Origin: Phytophthora quininea
Lineage: Eukaryota; Oomycota; Peronosporomycetes; Peronosporales; Peronosporaceae
DNA: 64,000 nucleotides
Assembly: GCA_011947345.1 (NCBI GenBank)
Contig: JAAVTG010000843.1
Location: 62,001-126,000, forward strand
Reading direction: 5' to 3'
Position 1 is the stretch's first letter. Every line of letters starts with the position of its first letter. Of the stretch, positions 28,445 to 38,965 are shown one piece after another. The notes beneath the pieces are model-generated. The model searched no databases. It was not told the origin of the DNA and saw nothing but the letters and a program-made list of their open reading frames with translations. Made by a program: the position numbers and the translations under genes.

Positions 28445-30540
28445 CTAATGTTCGCACAGGGAGAAGTAGCGGGAATGCCCAAACGCATCTTCTTCACCTT
28501 CTGCTAATGCAGCACGCTCTTCCATCAATTGTAGTCGGTGCTGTTTCGCCTCTAGCAGAGACATTCCGTTGTCTAACATGGACCGAATGTTTTGTTCCAC
28601 CCGATCCACAAGGTTCATCTCGGTCAAAACCTTCAGTTTTGCTTCAATCCAGTCGCATTGCTGGGGAGCAATCACAGAGGTGGAAGGAATCGGCTTGTCA
28701 GGGTCAATGAGGAAGAACACCAGGATCTTGCGCGTTCCAGCTTCACTTGGATCGCTCAGCTCGAACGGTTGTACTTGATGCTGCAGCCAGTTGGGGAACA
28801 CAATACAACGCGGATCATACGTCTCAACAGACCCCAAGTATTGCACCAGAAGCTCGTCGTTAAATAGCCCGTAGACTGCTGCGACACCGTCCTCGTCATT
28901 CTGCTGGTACATCGGGTCTGCAACTTCCGCTCGAAACGCTAGACGGGATTCCATGACATTTTTACTGTCAAAGTAGTAGATGCCAGTACCGACGATATTC
29001 TCCGCTAAAGTGCCTTCAAGATGCCAGACGCCGCCATTGTATTCAGGATTCTCCGGCGTTAGAACAATCTCGGCGATCTTTACAATAACTTGTAAGGTTT
29101 TGCCTCGAAGAGATACCATTTCTGTTTTTATTGGCGGCTCCACTACCTCTGGAATGCGTGGGCGGCGAGGCAAGACACGCCATGAATCGTGGCTGTACAT
29201 GTCAACACTAAACGCAGACGGCGGCAATCCTGCTGCTTTGTCCGTCAACATGCGCTCAAACATCGGCACAAACCGACCGAAGATACTTCCAATCGAGTCG
29301 TACAAAGCAGAATACTTTTCAGGGTGCAGGTTGTTGATATACGACAAAATACGTACCGGACATTTGCCACTAGTTCCAGGTTCTCCACTCTCGCCGACTA
29401 CGAAGTCGGTCGGAATCCATTGATACTCAGAGTCACATACTTCTGGCTTGGCTACAAGATCGGAGGCTGTGAGGATAACACGATGCATTTGCTCTGCTGG
29501 CGTCGCAAAGAGGAGGGATCCAACGCCGCTGGAACGCGTAGAGTTTGTCCATACACGCAGCAGAAGAGTGAAGGATGCACCAGATCTAGCACCATCTTGT
29601 TCGAGTGCGGATGCCAGTCCTTCTCATCATCTGGTACATTCTCCAGCACTTCCACTTCCGCTTTGAATTTCTCCGCCATATCTTCTGAGATGAGATTGTC
29701 GCTAATATAAACTCCATCAATACCTGCTGGGGAGACTAACTCCTTGTCAAAGTCCATGTCAAGCGATAGTCCTTCTCTGATCGCAATCACTCCAAGCATT
29801 TTTACTATATAATTTTTAGCAGCATCCAATTCCCGGAGAATCTTCTCGCAGTGCAACTTGAGCTTCAGCAGACGCTCTTCATCGGGCAGAATTGATTCTC
29901 CAGGGAGCCCAAGAGCTTCTTTGACATTGCCACCTTTTCGAATCACCAGCACAAACTTGACGGCGCGATGGTCGACTTCTTCATCGTCCATTTTTCTTGC
30001 TGACTCGATTGCTAATTCAGTTGTCTCCTCTGTCCATTCTTCAACAGGAACACTCTCCAGTCGCTCTCGCAATAAAAGCTGGTTAATGGTCCACTTGACT
30101 GCCGAATAAGATTCCTGAGCGTCCACTTCTCGTCTCAACGTGGTCAATTTTTGCTTCTCTTGTGGCGAAATGTCGCTGTCTTCTTCACTTTCATTTCCAA
30201 CATCTTCATCATTTTCTTGGTCACTGTCTTCTTCAATGACACTGTCTCGGTCCATTCCAACTTCCGTCACGATCTCCTGCAACCATTTCTTTAGTTTTTC
30301 AACTTTTCCAGAACTATTTGGTTCCTGCAATAATCCACTGAGAGTATCCAATGGACGCTGCCCGTGGTACCAGCCCATGAGCGTGTGCTCAAAAGTATTG
30401 TACAGCAGCTCCGTTTCGATCTCCGACAGCCAGTGCTCTCGAACTTCTTCGTCCTGTGCCTTGACCCACCACCGATGCTTTTGCAGGATGCTGGAGATGG
30501 CTTGCTGCAGATGCAGCTCCAGCAACGGACGCGGCTCCAT
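28445..30540 (-). CDS. DUF4246 family protein, one frameshift
   Basis: Two overlapping frames form one protein of about 697 residues. The N-terminal half (from ATG 30540) is helical and acidic (EEDSDQENDEDVGNESEED), then DLVHPSLFCCVYGQTL. The second half carries the DUF4246 core: YQWIPTDFVV, ILSYINNLHP, NGGVWHLEGTLAENIVGTGI, YYFDSKNVMESRLAFRAEV, LLVQYLGSVETYDPRCIVFPN. The frames switch near 29540 (..YGQTLR / SSGVGSLLFATPAEQ..). One missing base accounts for this. DUF4246 proteins are large fungal/oomycete proteins with a presumed cupin-like fold. Their function is not established. It is convergent with the dioxygenase copy at 28338. Confidence 0.78.
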
Positions 30541-31078
30541 TGCAACTTTTCAAGAGTACCCGATATGTGGTACGAAGTCGAAATGGTGGTTTTGCATAAA
30601 ACTAGTATAGATAGCTGCCATTTGAATCCGTGTGTCTGTGTAGTTTGCTAGCCCGAGACCCGGGTTTTGTGGGAAAATCTTCGACTACTGCCGGCACAAT
30701 ACTGACAACAACAACCAGGAGAGCAAAGTTCTTCGCGGCTTTCGACAGAAACAGCGAAGGTCGTCAAGCAAGCCAACATGACAACGCGAATGGACAACTC
30801 TAGAAAATGGCAGCAACAAGAGAATAACGACGTACATGCTTCTGTCGTAATGATCTTCTTGGGGAATGCACAAGTGCCTCTTTGTGATGCGGCGTCGTCA
30901 CAGGTTGGTGGACAACCACCAAGCAATCAAAGTTTCTGTGCGGACGTAGACGTGTAAAATGCCGCTTTACGTTGGTTTGACTGACTCAGAGTTCTGCTTC
31001 GCCATCATGTGATGGTGGAACGATCTGCATCTGCTGCGAATCTCTCTTTCCTCTTCACAGCGCTTATTGGATTGCATC
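30541..31078. other. Intergenic region
   Basis: About 0.5 kb, no supported gene. Divergent promoters of the DUF4246 gene and MDP-1 copy 4 are expected here. Confidence 0.4.
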
Positions 31079-31098
31079 GCTCATTCCTCAACTTTATC
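31079..31098 (+). promoter_or_regulatory. Oomycete Inr + FPR core promoter of MDP-1 copy 4
   Basis: GCTCATTCCTCAACTTTATC fits initiator plus FPR spacing, 37-56 bp before the ATG at 31135. It differs in sequence from the promoter of the near-identical copy 2, so the two copies have independent promoters. Confidence 0.65.
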
Positions 31099-31134
31099 GG
31101 TAGTTGACAAGCCCAAGACTCCACCACCACCACC

Positions 31135-31776
31135 ATGCCCAAGGCGCCTGCACCCGGAAAGAACCGCTCGACCGAGTCCAAGGACCCCGACCACTTCGAG
31201 CGAGCCTTCCGCAAGTGGACCTACATCCCGCAGCTCGTCGTGTTCGACCTCGACTTCACCATGTGGTTCCCTGCCATGGACGAGCTGTACGGTGAGAATA
31301 TCTCCAAGGACCCGGTCTTGAGTAACGTCACGGACGCTGTCGGTCAGCAAGTGCACTTTTACCCAGAGGTGCACGCTGTACTGAGTGTGCTGCGGACCGA
31401 CCCGCAGTTCCGAGACACGAGGATCGGCGTGGCGTCTCGGACTGAGGAGATCGAGAACGCCAAGACGTGTCTGCGTCTGATGGACGTCTCGCTGCGTGAC
31501 GAAGCAGCCGTCAAGAGCGACAAGAAGCCTCTCGGCAGCCTTGCAGACTACGTGACGGTGTTCCCCGGCAGCAAGACGACGCACTTCCAGCAGCTCAAGG
31601 AGCAGAGCGGCATTGGCTTCGAAGACATGCTGTTCTGCGATGACGACGACGAGAACGTGAAGGACGTGAGTGCATTGGGCGTGCAGTGCTCGCACTGTCC
31701 TGAAGGTCTCACCGTAGCGTCGTGGCTGCAAGGAATGGAGGATTTCCAACTGGCCAAGAAGCAGCAGAACCAGTAG
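31135..31776 (+). CDS. MDP-1-like HAD phosphatase, copy 4
   Basis: A 213-residue protein with motifs VVFDLDFTMW, GVASRTEEIENAKTCL and MLFCDDDDENV. About 95% identical to copy 2 at 3220-3861, 28 kb away, although the flanks differ. Residue changes cluster after motif III (DDEEGNVAD versus DDDDENVKD) and at the end. Both carry the same A/C-rich run just before ATG. The frame is complete. Confidence 0.88.
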   Translation: MPKAPAPGKNRSTESKDPDHFERAFRKWTYIPQLVVFDLDFTMWFPAMDELYGENISKDPVLSNVTDAVGQQVHFYPEVHAVLSVLRTDPQFRDTRIGVASRTEEIENAKTCLRLMDVSLRDEAAVKSDKKPLGSLADYVTVFPGSKTTHFQQLKEQSGIGFEDMLFCDDDDENVKDVSALGVQCSHCPEGLTVASWLQGMEDFQLAKKQQNQ

Positions 31777-31887
31777 AGATTTTGCTAACACCAACAGCAA
31801 CAAACAAGCTCAACTTTGTGTCGATGGCTACATTTGTGGTCACATCGATATTTCGTACTTAAGACAGACTGCATTTTACTGTTGGCC

Positions 31888-34276
31888 ATGACAAGCTCAG
31901 CTCGACACGTCTCGCGCTGGAGGCTCTGCCAGGCCCCAGAGGCTGACCACTCGGCTGCAACTTTGTCCAGTTTAAGTCAAGACGACTGTGGTGCTGTAGA
32001 AAAAGTTGTAGCTTCTACCCCGCCCGTGTCGCTGCGATATCTCAACGAGTTCGTCGGCAAACTCCACTGCGCGCCTGCGTTACTGCAGCATGGACTGTTC
32101 CCAGACGCAAAAGAAGTCACAGAGGTAATATATATTATGATTTGTTAGTTTGTTTTTAGTTTAATATATTGTTGTGCTGTAGAGTATGGCGCTGTTCAAT
32201 GCGGTGAGGAGATATTTTGTTGCGTCCAAGGAGGATGAGCCAGATGAAGATCTACCTGACGGCATTGTGGTGGTTGGAGATGGCAACACCCGTAAGATAA
32301 AGTATTTTGTTGTAGTTTTGTGGTCTTTTGTTGACAACTGTTGCTTTTAGCGAGGACGGCGGCCATGTTTGCGTTTCGAATGCGTGGATGGATGTGCTAC
32401 AGTATTGATCCAGCGATGGAGAAGAACTCCAGTGACGTATGTGCAAAATAATTATTATTTATTGAGTTGTGATACTGACGATATTTGTTACGGAATGCTA
32501 GCGATCGAAGGGCTGGGCAGACGTTGCGAATTTGGTGGTTATACGCAACAAGATCGAGAATGTGCGGATCAAACTGCGCCGTGCGATTGTGGTGCTTGTC
32601 CACGCCCACGTGACACTGGAGCAGGCTTTGAGTGCAGTGCAAGCTGAAGAAATTTGCGGCGTGGTCACCATGCCGTGCTGTAATTGGTATAGTCGCCAAG
32701 AAGAACTCTTCGGACGTGGGCCTGACCTCGTGTACGATGACTTCAGTGTGCTCTCCGACAAACGAGAGATCCGTTTGTGGGTAGGCGGCGAGTCGAACAG
32801 CGATGTCAATACCTCGCATGCTGATTTCTCCTCGTCCGCAAGTGTCATGAAAGGTTGCGTCCGCAAAGAGTTAGTTGTGGACGATGAGCCAAGCATAGAT
32901 GATCGAGGAATTCATCCTATCATAGCAGAAAAGCTGGCGCAGGAATTAGAAAAGAAGCATGATGGCGTGTTGGACTTTATTGGCAATGTCCTGGGCGAGT
33001 TGGCCCGCGATGCGTCAACGATGACACAAGAAGAATATTTCGCTGAAGAGCAAACAATTGGCAGCAGTTTGCCGTCGGCCGTGGCCTCTCATTTGGCGAG
33101 AGATAGCCACGTCCTTGCACTTGGTTGGCACCCTCGACGACTGGCAGTGCGGCTGTTGCTCCGTGCTGGATATACGAATGTCTACACAATTTCCATGAAG
33201 GAAAAAGTGTTTGTTACAGTGGATGGTAACAGTAATCGCGGTACCAAGCGACTGCAATTGCAGTTGTACAAGTGCGGTGTTAACTTGGATGCCGATGGAG
33301 AAGATGAGGAAGTGGTGAAATTGGAGCCGTGCGGGTACTTCACGTTGCATTCTTCCTTCTCTTTGTCATCTACTGGCGATGAAGGTGAAGAAAGCAATGA
33401 AGAACAAACCACTGTCTTATTCAAGAGCGAGGAGCTCCAACACCGCCATTGGAGTGCGTACTAGACGCTGGCTTCCTCTTCCGCGGCTTCCGAGGTCGCG
33501 CCAACAAGAGTCCTGCATTCTTCCGTCAACTGTGCGTCACACTGGGCCAACTTGTATCTGCTTGCGGCTATACTTCAACTAGTATCGCTCGAAATGCTTC
33601 GCTGGTCTGCCTTACGCCGCGTAAGCAATGGCGTAAGAAAGACTACCTAGCTCATGAAGACCTTGGCTACGATATTCAGTCGCTCATCGCTGTCAGGAAA
33701 CAGTTTCCGGGGACGCCCGTGTTCGTTTATTGTTGCTTCCAGCGGCAAAAACTCCATGACCTAGCGGCTGTGCCATCTACTAACACCGCTGAAACAAACA
33801 CCACGACTCGAGATGCAGCAATTGCAACGTGGCAGCAGCTAGAGAACCATCTGAAAGCTCGACAAAGAGAATTAGTAGAAGAGTTGGTGGTGATCGACAG
33901 CCCCAGCGCTCGAGTGAAAGCCGCAGAGGAGGAAGAACAGGCGGTGGCAGCAGTCACTAGTAATAAGCAGCAAGTGAAGAAGGTTTACGTTCAAATTACG
34001 GGCGAGATTTCACGCGTCCGCAAGTTTAGCAACGGAATGGCATTTCTATCTCTCGAGCTGGCTGGAAGTGGCTACGATAGACCACTGCAAGTGTTTTTGC
34101 AGCGCGAGACACTGAACTGGTCTCCGTCCAAATTTGCCAAGGTGGTAAGCCTGCTCCGTAAGGGCGATGAACTGGTTGCCGTTGGCTTCATGGCCCGCAA
34201 CACTCGTGGCCATTCGATGCTGCAAGTGGAAGCACTGTCGCTGGCTCGCAGCGGCCAGTTTGAGTCTTTTAACTAA
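31888..34276 (+). CDS. Rossmann-like/OB-fold protein of unknown function, one frameshift
   Basis: Four exons. Introns are 32125-32182, 32292-32350 and 32437-32501 (58, 59 and 65 nt, all GT-AG). Splicing gives IVVVGDGNTPRTAAMFAFRM, a glycine-rich nucleotide- or SAM-binding-like strand-loop-helix, then WMCYSIDPAM. Later parts include HVTLEQALSAV, DSHVLALGWHPRRLAVRLLL and an acidic stretch. Two frames meet at AA 33439-33440, where one added A joins KSEELQ to PLECVLDAGFLFRGFRG. The last 100 residues (VKKVYVQITGEISRVRKF..MAFLSLEL) resemble an OB-fold nucleic-acid-binding domain. Total is about 735 residues. I do not recognise the family. A modifying enzyme acting on RNA would fit the domain order, but that is inference. 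Confidence 0.7.
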
Positions 34277-34392
34277 AGTTCTGCGGGCATCACTAATGGC
34301 ATGTATTGTATGCCATCATTGCTGACAGACAATACTAGTTTTTATTATCATGGTATACACGAGCTGCCCTTCACACAACACTGATGTCGCCT

Positions 34393-35958
34393 CTAAACGT
34401 CCTGCAGACTGGGATGCGTCGAGAACACCAGCTCCTTCCAATCTTCCATCGCCAGAGCCATCGTCTGATGCAGGATTGTTTTCTCCAGGATCAGCATGCG
34501 CCGTATCTCGATCTTGCGCGTCCGATCTTGTTTATTGTCCCCCGTCAAGTCTGCCAGAATACGCTCGTCCTCTTCCAGAGTGGTGGGGTATTGTTGCAGC
34601 AACGTCTTGCACGTCGACATAACCGCTCGCGTGAAAACGAACTCGTTGCGGAGACTTAAAATACGCCGCTCACTCGGGCTTTTTCTTTTTTCTTTTGGAG
34701 GTAGCAAATCCATAAAGCGAGGCATCTCCGAGCCCGACAGCAGCTTCAATTTCAACGACGTTGAAATCTTCTCGCCGATCTTGTCGCTGTCGTAGAATAA
34801 TTCGTAGCTTCCGTTGATACTTTCGTTCAAATGGGACTGCACCATGAAGTTTTTCACGTCGACCAAAGGGTCACTAGGGTCCAATCCAATGGTGATATCC
34901 ACCTTGTCCAACTGACGCGAAGGGTGAGAGCGCATGAAGCCGTTGTTCAGCATGAGTTGCACTGACGGTTTGCCAGGCATTGTCAGACGAACTTCTTGTC
35001 CGGTGGTGTACAACGATGTCGCGTACACTACTAACCGGTTGTTACTTTGATCGAATTCTACTCTGCTTGGCGGACAAACATTGTTGCTGCCATCGTCCTC
35101 TGTACACAGTCCAATGGTCGACAAAATAGGCGCCAACACGACGTCTTCTTCACGGTTTCCGAATGGAAAAGCACTTGCCCAAACGACTCCCATGGCGTAG
35201 CGGAAATTCTCGAGAGTGAAAGCTTCTTTCTTAAAAATTGGGGGATCCACAGCTTCGGCCGAAGTCACAGGTTCCAGCAGTGCATCGTAAAAGGCTTCCA
35301 CAGCGTTTTCCCGAACCAAAGTGTATCTTAGTAGCTGAGATCCATCCAATTCATCCGTCTCTTCCTTGTCATAGAACATGGAGCTGTTCAATCCTTCCAT
35401 CGACGGCAAAGTCGAAATGAACTCGGAGTAATTCGAGCTCGCTCCTAGTGCACGTTCTTCCAGTAAATGTAGCGCCATTGCAATTGCAGGAGGTAAATCC
35501 GGGTTCACCTCGAGTAGTAGCCCCACCCGACCTCTAGCAGCAGATTTCAGACTCATCACCTTGTCCATTGGCAGCGACAGTAGTTCATCGCCGATTGACA
35601 CGTCTTGGGTCGTAGCGTACGCTACTCCACGACCAAAAGTGAAACCCGAAGGCTCCAGTACGGTGGACACGAAGGTGGCGAGTTTCTTGGTACTTCCAAC
35701 CGGTCGGATGTTAATCCCCATCGGCTCCCCACCGGCCAATTTTCGACCGCCAAGAACCGGTCGATCCGAGCGAGACGAAGTGGACTGGTCAAACTGCATC
35801 TTGGACTCCGGATCGAGATCGAATTCCACCTCGACATCTGCTCGAGGAGTCTTGTCGACTTCTCCACCCACGTCGATGGACAATGCCGAGATGGTGAAGA
35901 TGACACACGCGATTGCAAAGAGTAATATCGAGATGGAAGCGTAAGAAGAAGTCGCCAT
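34393..35958 (-). CDS. SET-domain (Rubisco-LSMT-like) protein with membrane anchor
   Basis: About 521 residues. ATG 35958 starts MATSSYASISILLFAIACVI, a signal anchor. An upstream in-frame Met at 36036 is possible. The split SET region has GFTFGRGVAYATTQDVSIGD, LLSLPMDKVM, LPPAIAMALHLL and NGFMRSHPSRQLDKVDITI. The C-terminal Rubis-subs-bind helical domain has YPTTLEEDERILADL, RTRKIEIRRMLILEKTIL. The DxxNH motif and the SYG/N catalytic strand expected between 35.0 and 35.2 kb are not recognisable (APILSTIGLCTEDDGSN there), so methyltransferase activity is doubtful. The frame is intact, no introns. Confidence 0.75.
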   Translation of the reverse strand: MATSSYASISILLFAIACVIFTISALSIDVGGEVDKTPRADVEVEFDLDPESKMQFDQSTSSRSDRPVLGGRKLAGGEPMGINIRPVGSTKKLATFVSTVLEPSGFTFGRGVAYATTQDVSIGDELLSLPMDKVMSLKSAARGRVGLLLEVNPDLPPAIAMALHLLEERALGASSNYSEFISTLPSMEGLNSSMFYDKEETDELDGSQLLRYTLVRENAVEAFYDALLEPVTSAEAVDPPIFKKEAFTLENFRYAMGVVWASAFPFGNREEDVVLAPILSTIGLCTEDDGSNNVCPPSRVEFDQSNNRLVVYATSLYTTGQEVRLTMPGKPSVQLMLNNGFMRSHPSRQLDKVDITIGLDPSDPLVDVKNFMVQSHLNESINGSYELFYDSDKIGEKISTSLKLKLLSGSEMPRFMDLLPPKEKRKSPSERRILSLRNEFVFTRAVMSTCKTLLQQYPTTLEEDERILADLTGDNKQDRTRKIEIRRMLILEKTILHQTMALAMEDWKELVFSTHPSLQDV

Positions 35959-36823
35959 GTTATTCACGCTTGTGGGTTGGAGGTCGACTCGAGGAATGGT
36001 GCGCGTCAAACGTAACGATATCTTTTGAAAGGACACGAAAAGATCGCTAGCAACTTACAACTTCAACTTGGCCAGCCAATAAAAAGTTATTAACTTTTCG
36101 TGACTACTCTATTAGCTGGTGGTCCGGAGGATTTCCCTCGCGAGCCAGATGAACTGCCACACGACGGGCTGATCACAGGATGGGACGGCAAAGGGCTCCA
36201 TAATCAACGTAAAAATGTGAATGGTACTTCATCATCATTGAATACAGTATTATAGTGTAATTTACGATGGCGACACGCCCGTAGGCTTTGCAAATTAAAG
36301 GTTTAAAAGGAAACACTTGACGTGTCGATACAAGGACACCGGTTACCCCGACTATGTTGTCTTGTAGGGGATCACAACATGTTTGTGTCATTTTGCTACG
36401 GTTTGACGAGGCCATTTCATCACGCTATTTCGAGATTATGGTGGGAAACCCATCGCTAAGATAAGTAGAATCCTTCGCGATTGTGTTTTTATCTGCCAGG
36501 TACAATAGACAAATCTCTGGAGGGGAACTATAGTGGTTGCCGACGCAACCGCTACAGGATATACTAGTAATCACGTCTTCCTTGAAGATCACAAACTGTG
36601 GACTCGCTTGGATTCCTGTTGTGTCCGAGTGTTTTGGATCAATGCCGCTGCCCACCGATTCAACGGACTGCGCCATCACCGGCAGTACAGCCCTTATGTT
36701 TTTCATACTACCGCGTCTACAGTTTTATTTCATTGGATCGGCATATTTCTGTCTCATAGCACGAGATCTAGTTGGTGAGGTGCGTTCTCATCCATGACCA
36801 GCCACGCAATGGCGTTGGCAGGA
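35959..36823. other. Intergenic region, no gene seen
   Basis: About 0.87 kb between the SET-like gene and the MITE. Open frames at 36425-36797 have no recognisable domain. This marks the border between the gene-dense left part and the repeat-rich right part. Confidence 0.4.
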
Positions 36824-36832
36824 GAATAAAAG

Positions 36833-37174
36833 GGAGGAAACTATGGAGATCGAGGTTACGGAGATCGAGGCAACATAAAATGGAATTCTGAGCTTGTAGT
36901 TCATAGAGCGCTAAAATCTATCGCCCAGCCGAAACCCAAAACTTACGCTCGCTGCGCTCGCCCTGTGTGACCCTAAGAACCCCCAACCCCCAAAGGGGGC
37001 ATCTCGCTTCGCTCGATCAGTGGCCAAGCTATAAGACATGCTTGGCCCGGGGCTTAAGTCCGCGTGCTCTGCACACGAGCCTTAAACCGCCGGCATCGAT
37101 TTGGGCTTCGTGCTGTTTGTCATAACTTGGAGGACTTTTATGTTGCCTCGATCTCCGATCTCTATAATTTTCCC
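36833..37174. mobile_element. MITE, probably MULE-derived, with 9-bp target duplication
   Basis: A 342-bp element with terminal inverted repeats: left end GGAGGAAACTATGGAGATCG.., right end (reverse complement) GGGAAAATTATAGAGATCG.. The inner part of the TIR is a perfect CGGAGATCGAGGCAACATAA on both sides. It is flanked by an exact 9-bp direct repeat GAATAAAAG (36824-36832 and 37175-37183), the target-site length of Mutator-like elements. The interior has no ORF but contains short hairpins (GCTCGCTGCGCTCGC, CTCGCTTCGCTCGA). Confidence 0.8.
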
Positions 37175-37291
37175 GAATAAAAGCAGCAACACCACTCAAC
37201 AGGTGTAGCAGATCGCCAGCAGAAATCACGCCACTATTTGTTAAGTCTCACCGAAGGCTTCGGTGAGACTTAGATAGCCATCAGTTTGACA

Positions 37292-37309
37292 GCTCACTTT
37301 TCAATTGTC
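37292..37309 (+). promoter_or_regulatory. Inr + FPR core promoter of RxLR effector gene A
   Basis: GCTCACTTTTCAATTGTC: initiator TCACTTT and FPR-like CAATTGTC, 32-49 bp upstream of the ATG at 37341. Confidence 0.6.
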
Positions 37310-37340
37310 TCTCGAGCCACAAAGCCCCCTTCCACTCAAG

Positions 37341-37766
37341 ATGCGCCTCTCTACGGTCCTCCTGGCCATTGCTGTCACGACTTTCGTCGACACTAGCAAT
37401 GCTTTCTCGACGGACGCTGAGCAGAACAACATCGCAAAACTAGAGACCTCGGAGCTGGATCGTGTTCTTGAATACGACGACAAGTCCAAGCGGTTCCTCC
37501 GTTCCAGCAAGTATGCGGAACTAGACGAAGACGACAACGACGACGACGATGGCGACAACAGCCTGGAAAGCGACGACGATGAAGAGTGTGCCGTACAGCA
37601 GATTAAATTCAACAAGGCGACGTTCAACAGCATGCTCAAAAACAAGAAGGTTGCTAATAAGAAACTCAATGAGTTGATCGCACTCAAATACACCGTGAAG
37701 GAGGTGCGTCAATTTCTGCGAGCTTCCAACAACAAGAAGTACAAACCGCTTCTGCAAAATTCATGA
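37341..37766 (+). CDS. RxLR-type secreted effector, family member A
   Basis: 141 residues as written. Signal peptide MRLSTVLLAIAVTTFVDTSNA, then KRFLRSSKYAEL (RFLR = RxLR) followed by a long acidic tract (DEDDNDDDDGDNSLESDDDE) in place of a clear EER. The C-terminal effector domain is TFNSMLKNKKVANKKLNEL..YTVKEVRQFL, related to members B and C. RxLR proteins are delivered into plant cells by oomycetes; the host target is unknown. The frame ends early at an A4 run (37756-37759). The next frame is homologous to the C-termini of B and C (SQGRKP), so a one-base deletion is likely. Start fixed by the signal peptide and the upstream core promoter. Confidence 0.82.
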   Translation: MRLSTVLLAIAVTTFVDTSNAFSTDAEQNNIAKLETSELDRVLEYDDKSKRFLRSSKYAELDEDDNDDDDGDNSLESDDDEECAVQQIKFNKATFNSMLKNKKVANKKLNELIALKYTVKEVRQFLRASNNKKYKPLLQNS

Positions 37767-37881
37767 AGCTCCGCAAGCAGAGTCAGGGACGTAAGCCGTA
37801 GACGCATTTCCAAAGCACTATCACGGACGTAGGAAAGTGTGTAAGCGTTTTCTCCTGCCACAGACAAACCCTTCTATATTC

Positions 37882-38643
37882 CCCCATCCATAAGAATATA
37901 CGCTTTATAAGAATTATTGTTGGTTCCCGAATGACCACTCCATACAAGCCCTACATAATATTCCCCTCCCCCTCTAAAGGACAAAAGGTATTAAAATTCC
38001 TCGATATCCTAATAGAGGGTGCTTAACTATGGGAGCTATATTGTGTTGAAAAGTAAGGTTATCCGACTCGAGCAATAGTTGAGGAGACATTTGGCTGTTT
38101 CGCTTCGCGGTATCCGTGCCGGAGAACATGGATACCGCGTACTGCGTCTGCTGGAAGCCGTTTGTCACTGCACTGAGCAGTGAACTTACTAATAAACGTG
38201 CTAATATACTGGAGATCCTTCTTGATATCTACTGTTGTGAGCTGTCCCAATATTGAGCGCCAATCCCCTACGATTTCGTCTTCTACAAGCTCGTCGGGGA
38301 CTGCCCACTCGCATGGATGATGCTTAAGAAGGCCTGTGTGCTTTAGGGGTGGCGAACACGGAGCTGGGCGTCTTATTCCAGCGCCACACTATCGTTTGAT
38401 GGATAGGAACATTGCAGGTCTTGCTAGCAGCGATGAAAATCCATTTTGGGTCAGAAGTAGGACGTAGCGTTTGGCGCAATAAGGTTGGGCATGCTGCCGA
38501 CGGTCGGCCCGAGTCTTTCAGCACGGATTGTACCAATCATTCGGTACACTCTTTGGTAGTACCAGCCATTTGGTACCCCTCCTATAAGAATGCCCCTTTA
38601 TAAGACTAAATACCCCTGACCGACGACATTCTTATAGAGGGGT
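37882..38643. mobile_element. Candidate degenerate TIR element
   Basis: Left end CCCCATCCATAAGAATAT (37882-37899) and right end ACATTCTTATAGAGGGG (38627-38643) form an imperfect inverted pair. A second copy of the right motif, CCCCTCCTATAAGAATG (38576-38592), makes a local hairpin with 38627-38643. Minus-strand fragments inside are not recognisable. No target duplication confirmed. Confidence 0.3.
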
Positions 38644-38965
38644 TGGTCTGTACCTCCGTCTCAATATCGCAAACAATTAGAAAACGATTACGTTCGATGA
38701 AAATAAAGCCCTTTCATTGGACAATTTTCAGGGGCACTTGCCTTACGGCTCTGCTAACCTTGACCTCGCAAGTTCGTTCAGAGTGAGCAACACACTATTA
38801 ATACGCATGTCTAACGGTATGGCCTACTATGACTGCGCTTCGGGGATGTGAGGGCTGCTGCATCCTAAAATACCATATTCCTTTGTCAGACATGCGCACT
38901 ATTAGGGAGGTATCAGTAGTTTACCTGCATTTACGATGATGAAAAACAACAGAAAATGCCGTGTA

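Noticed and set aside
36900..37100. tRNA or structured RNA gene in the hairpin-rich interior of the MITE
   Set aside because: No cloverleaf or A/B box arrangement found; the hairpins are short and the region lies fully inside a TIR element.
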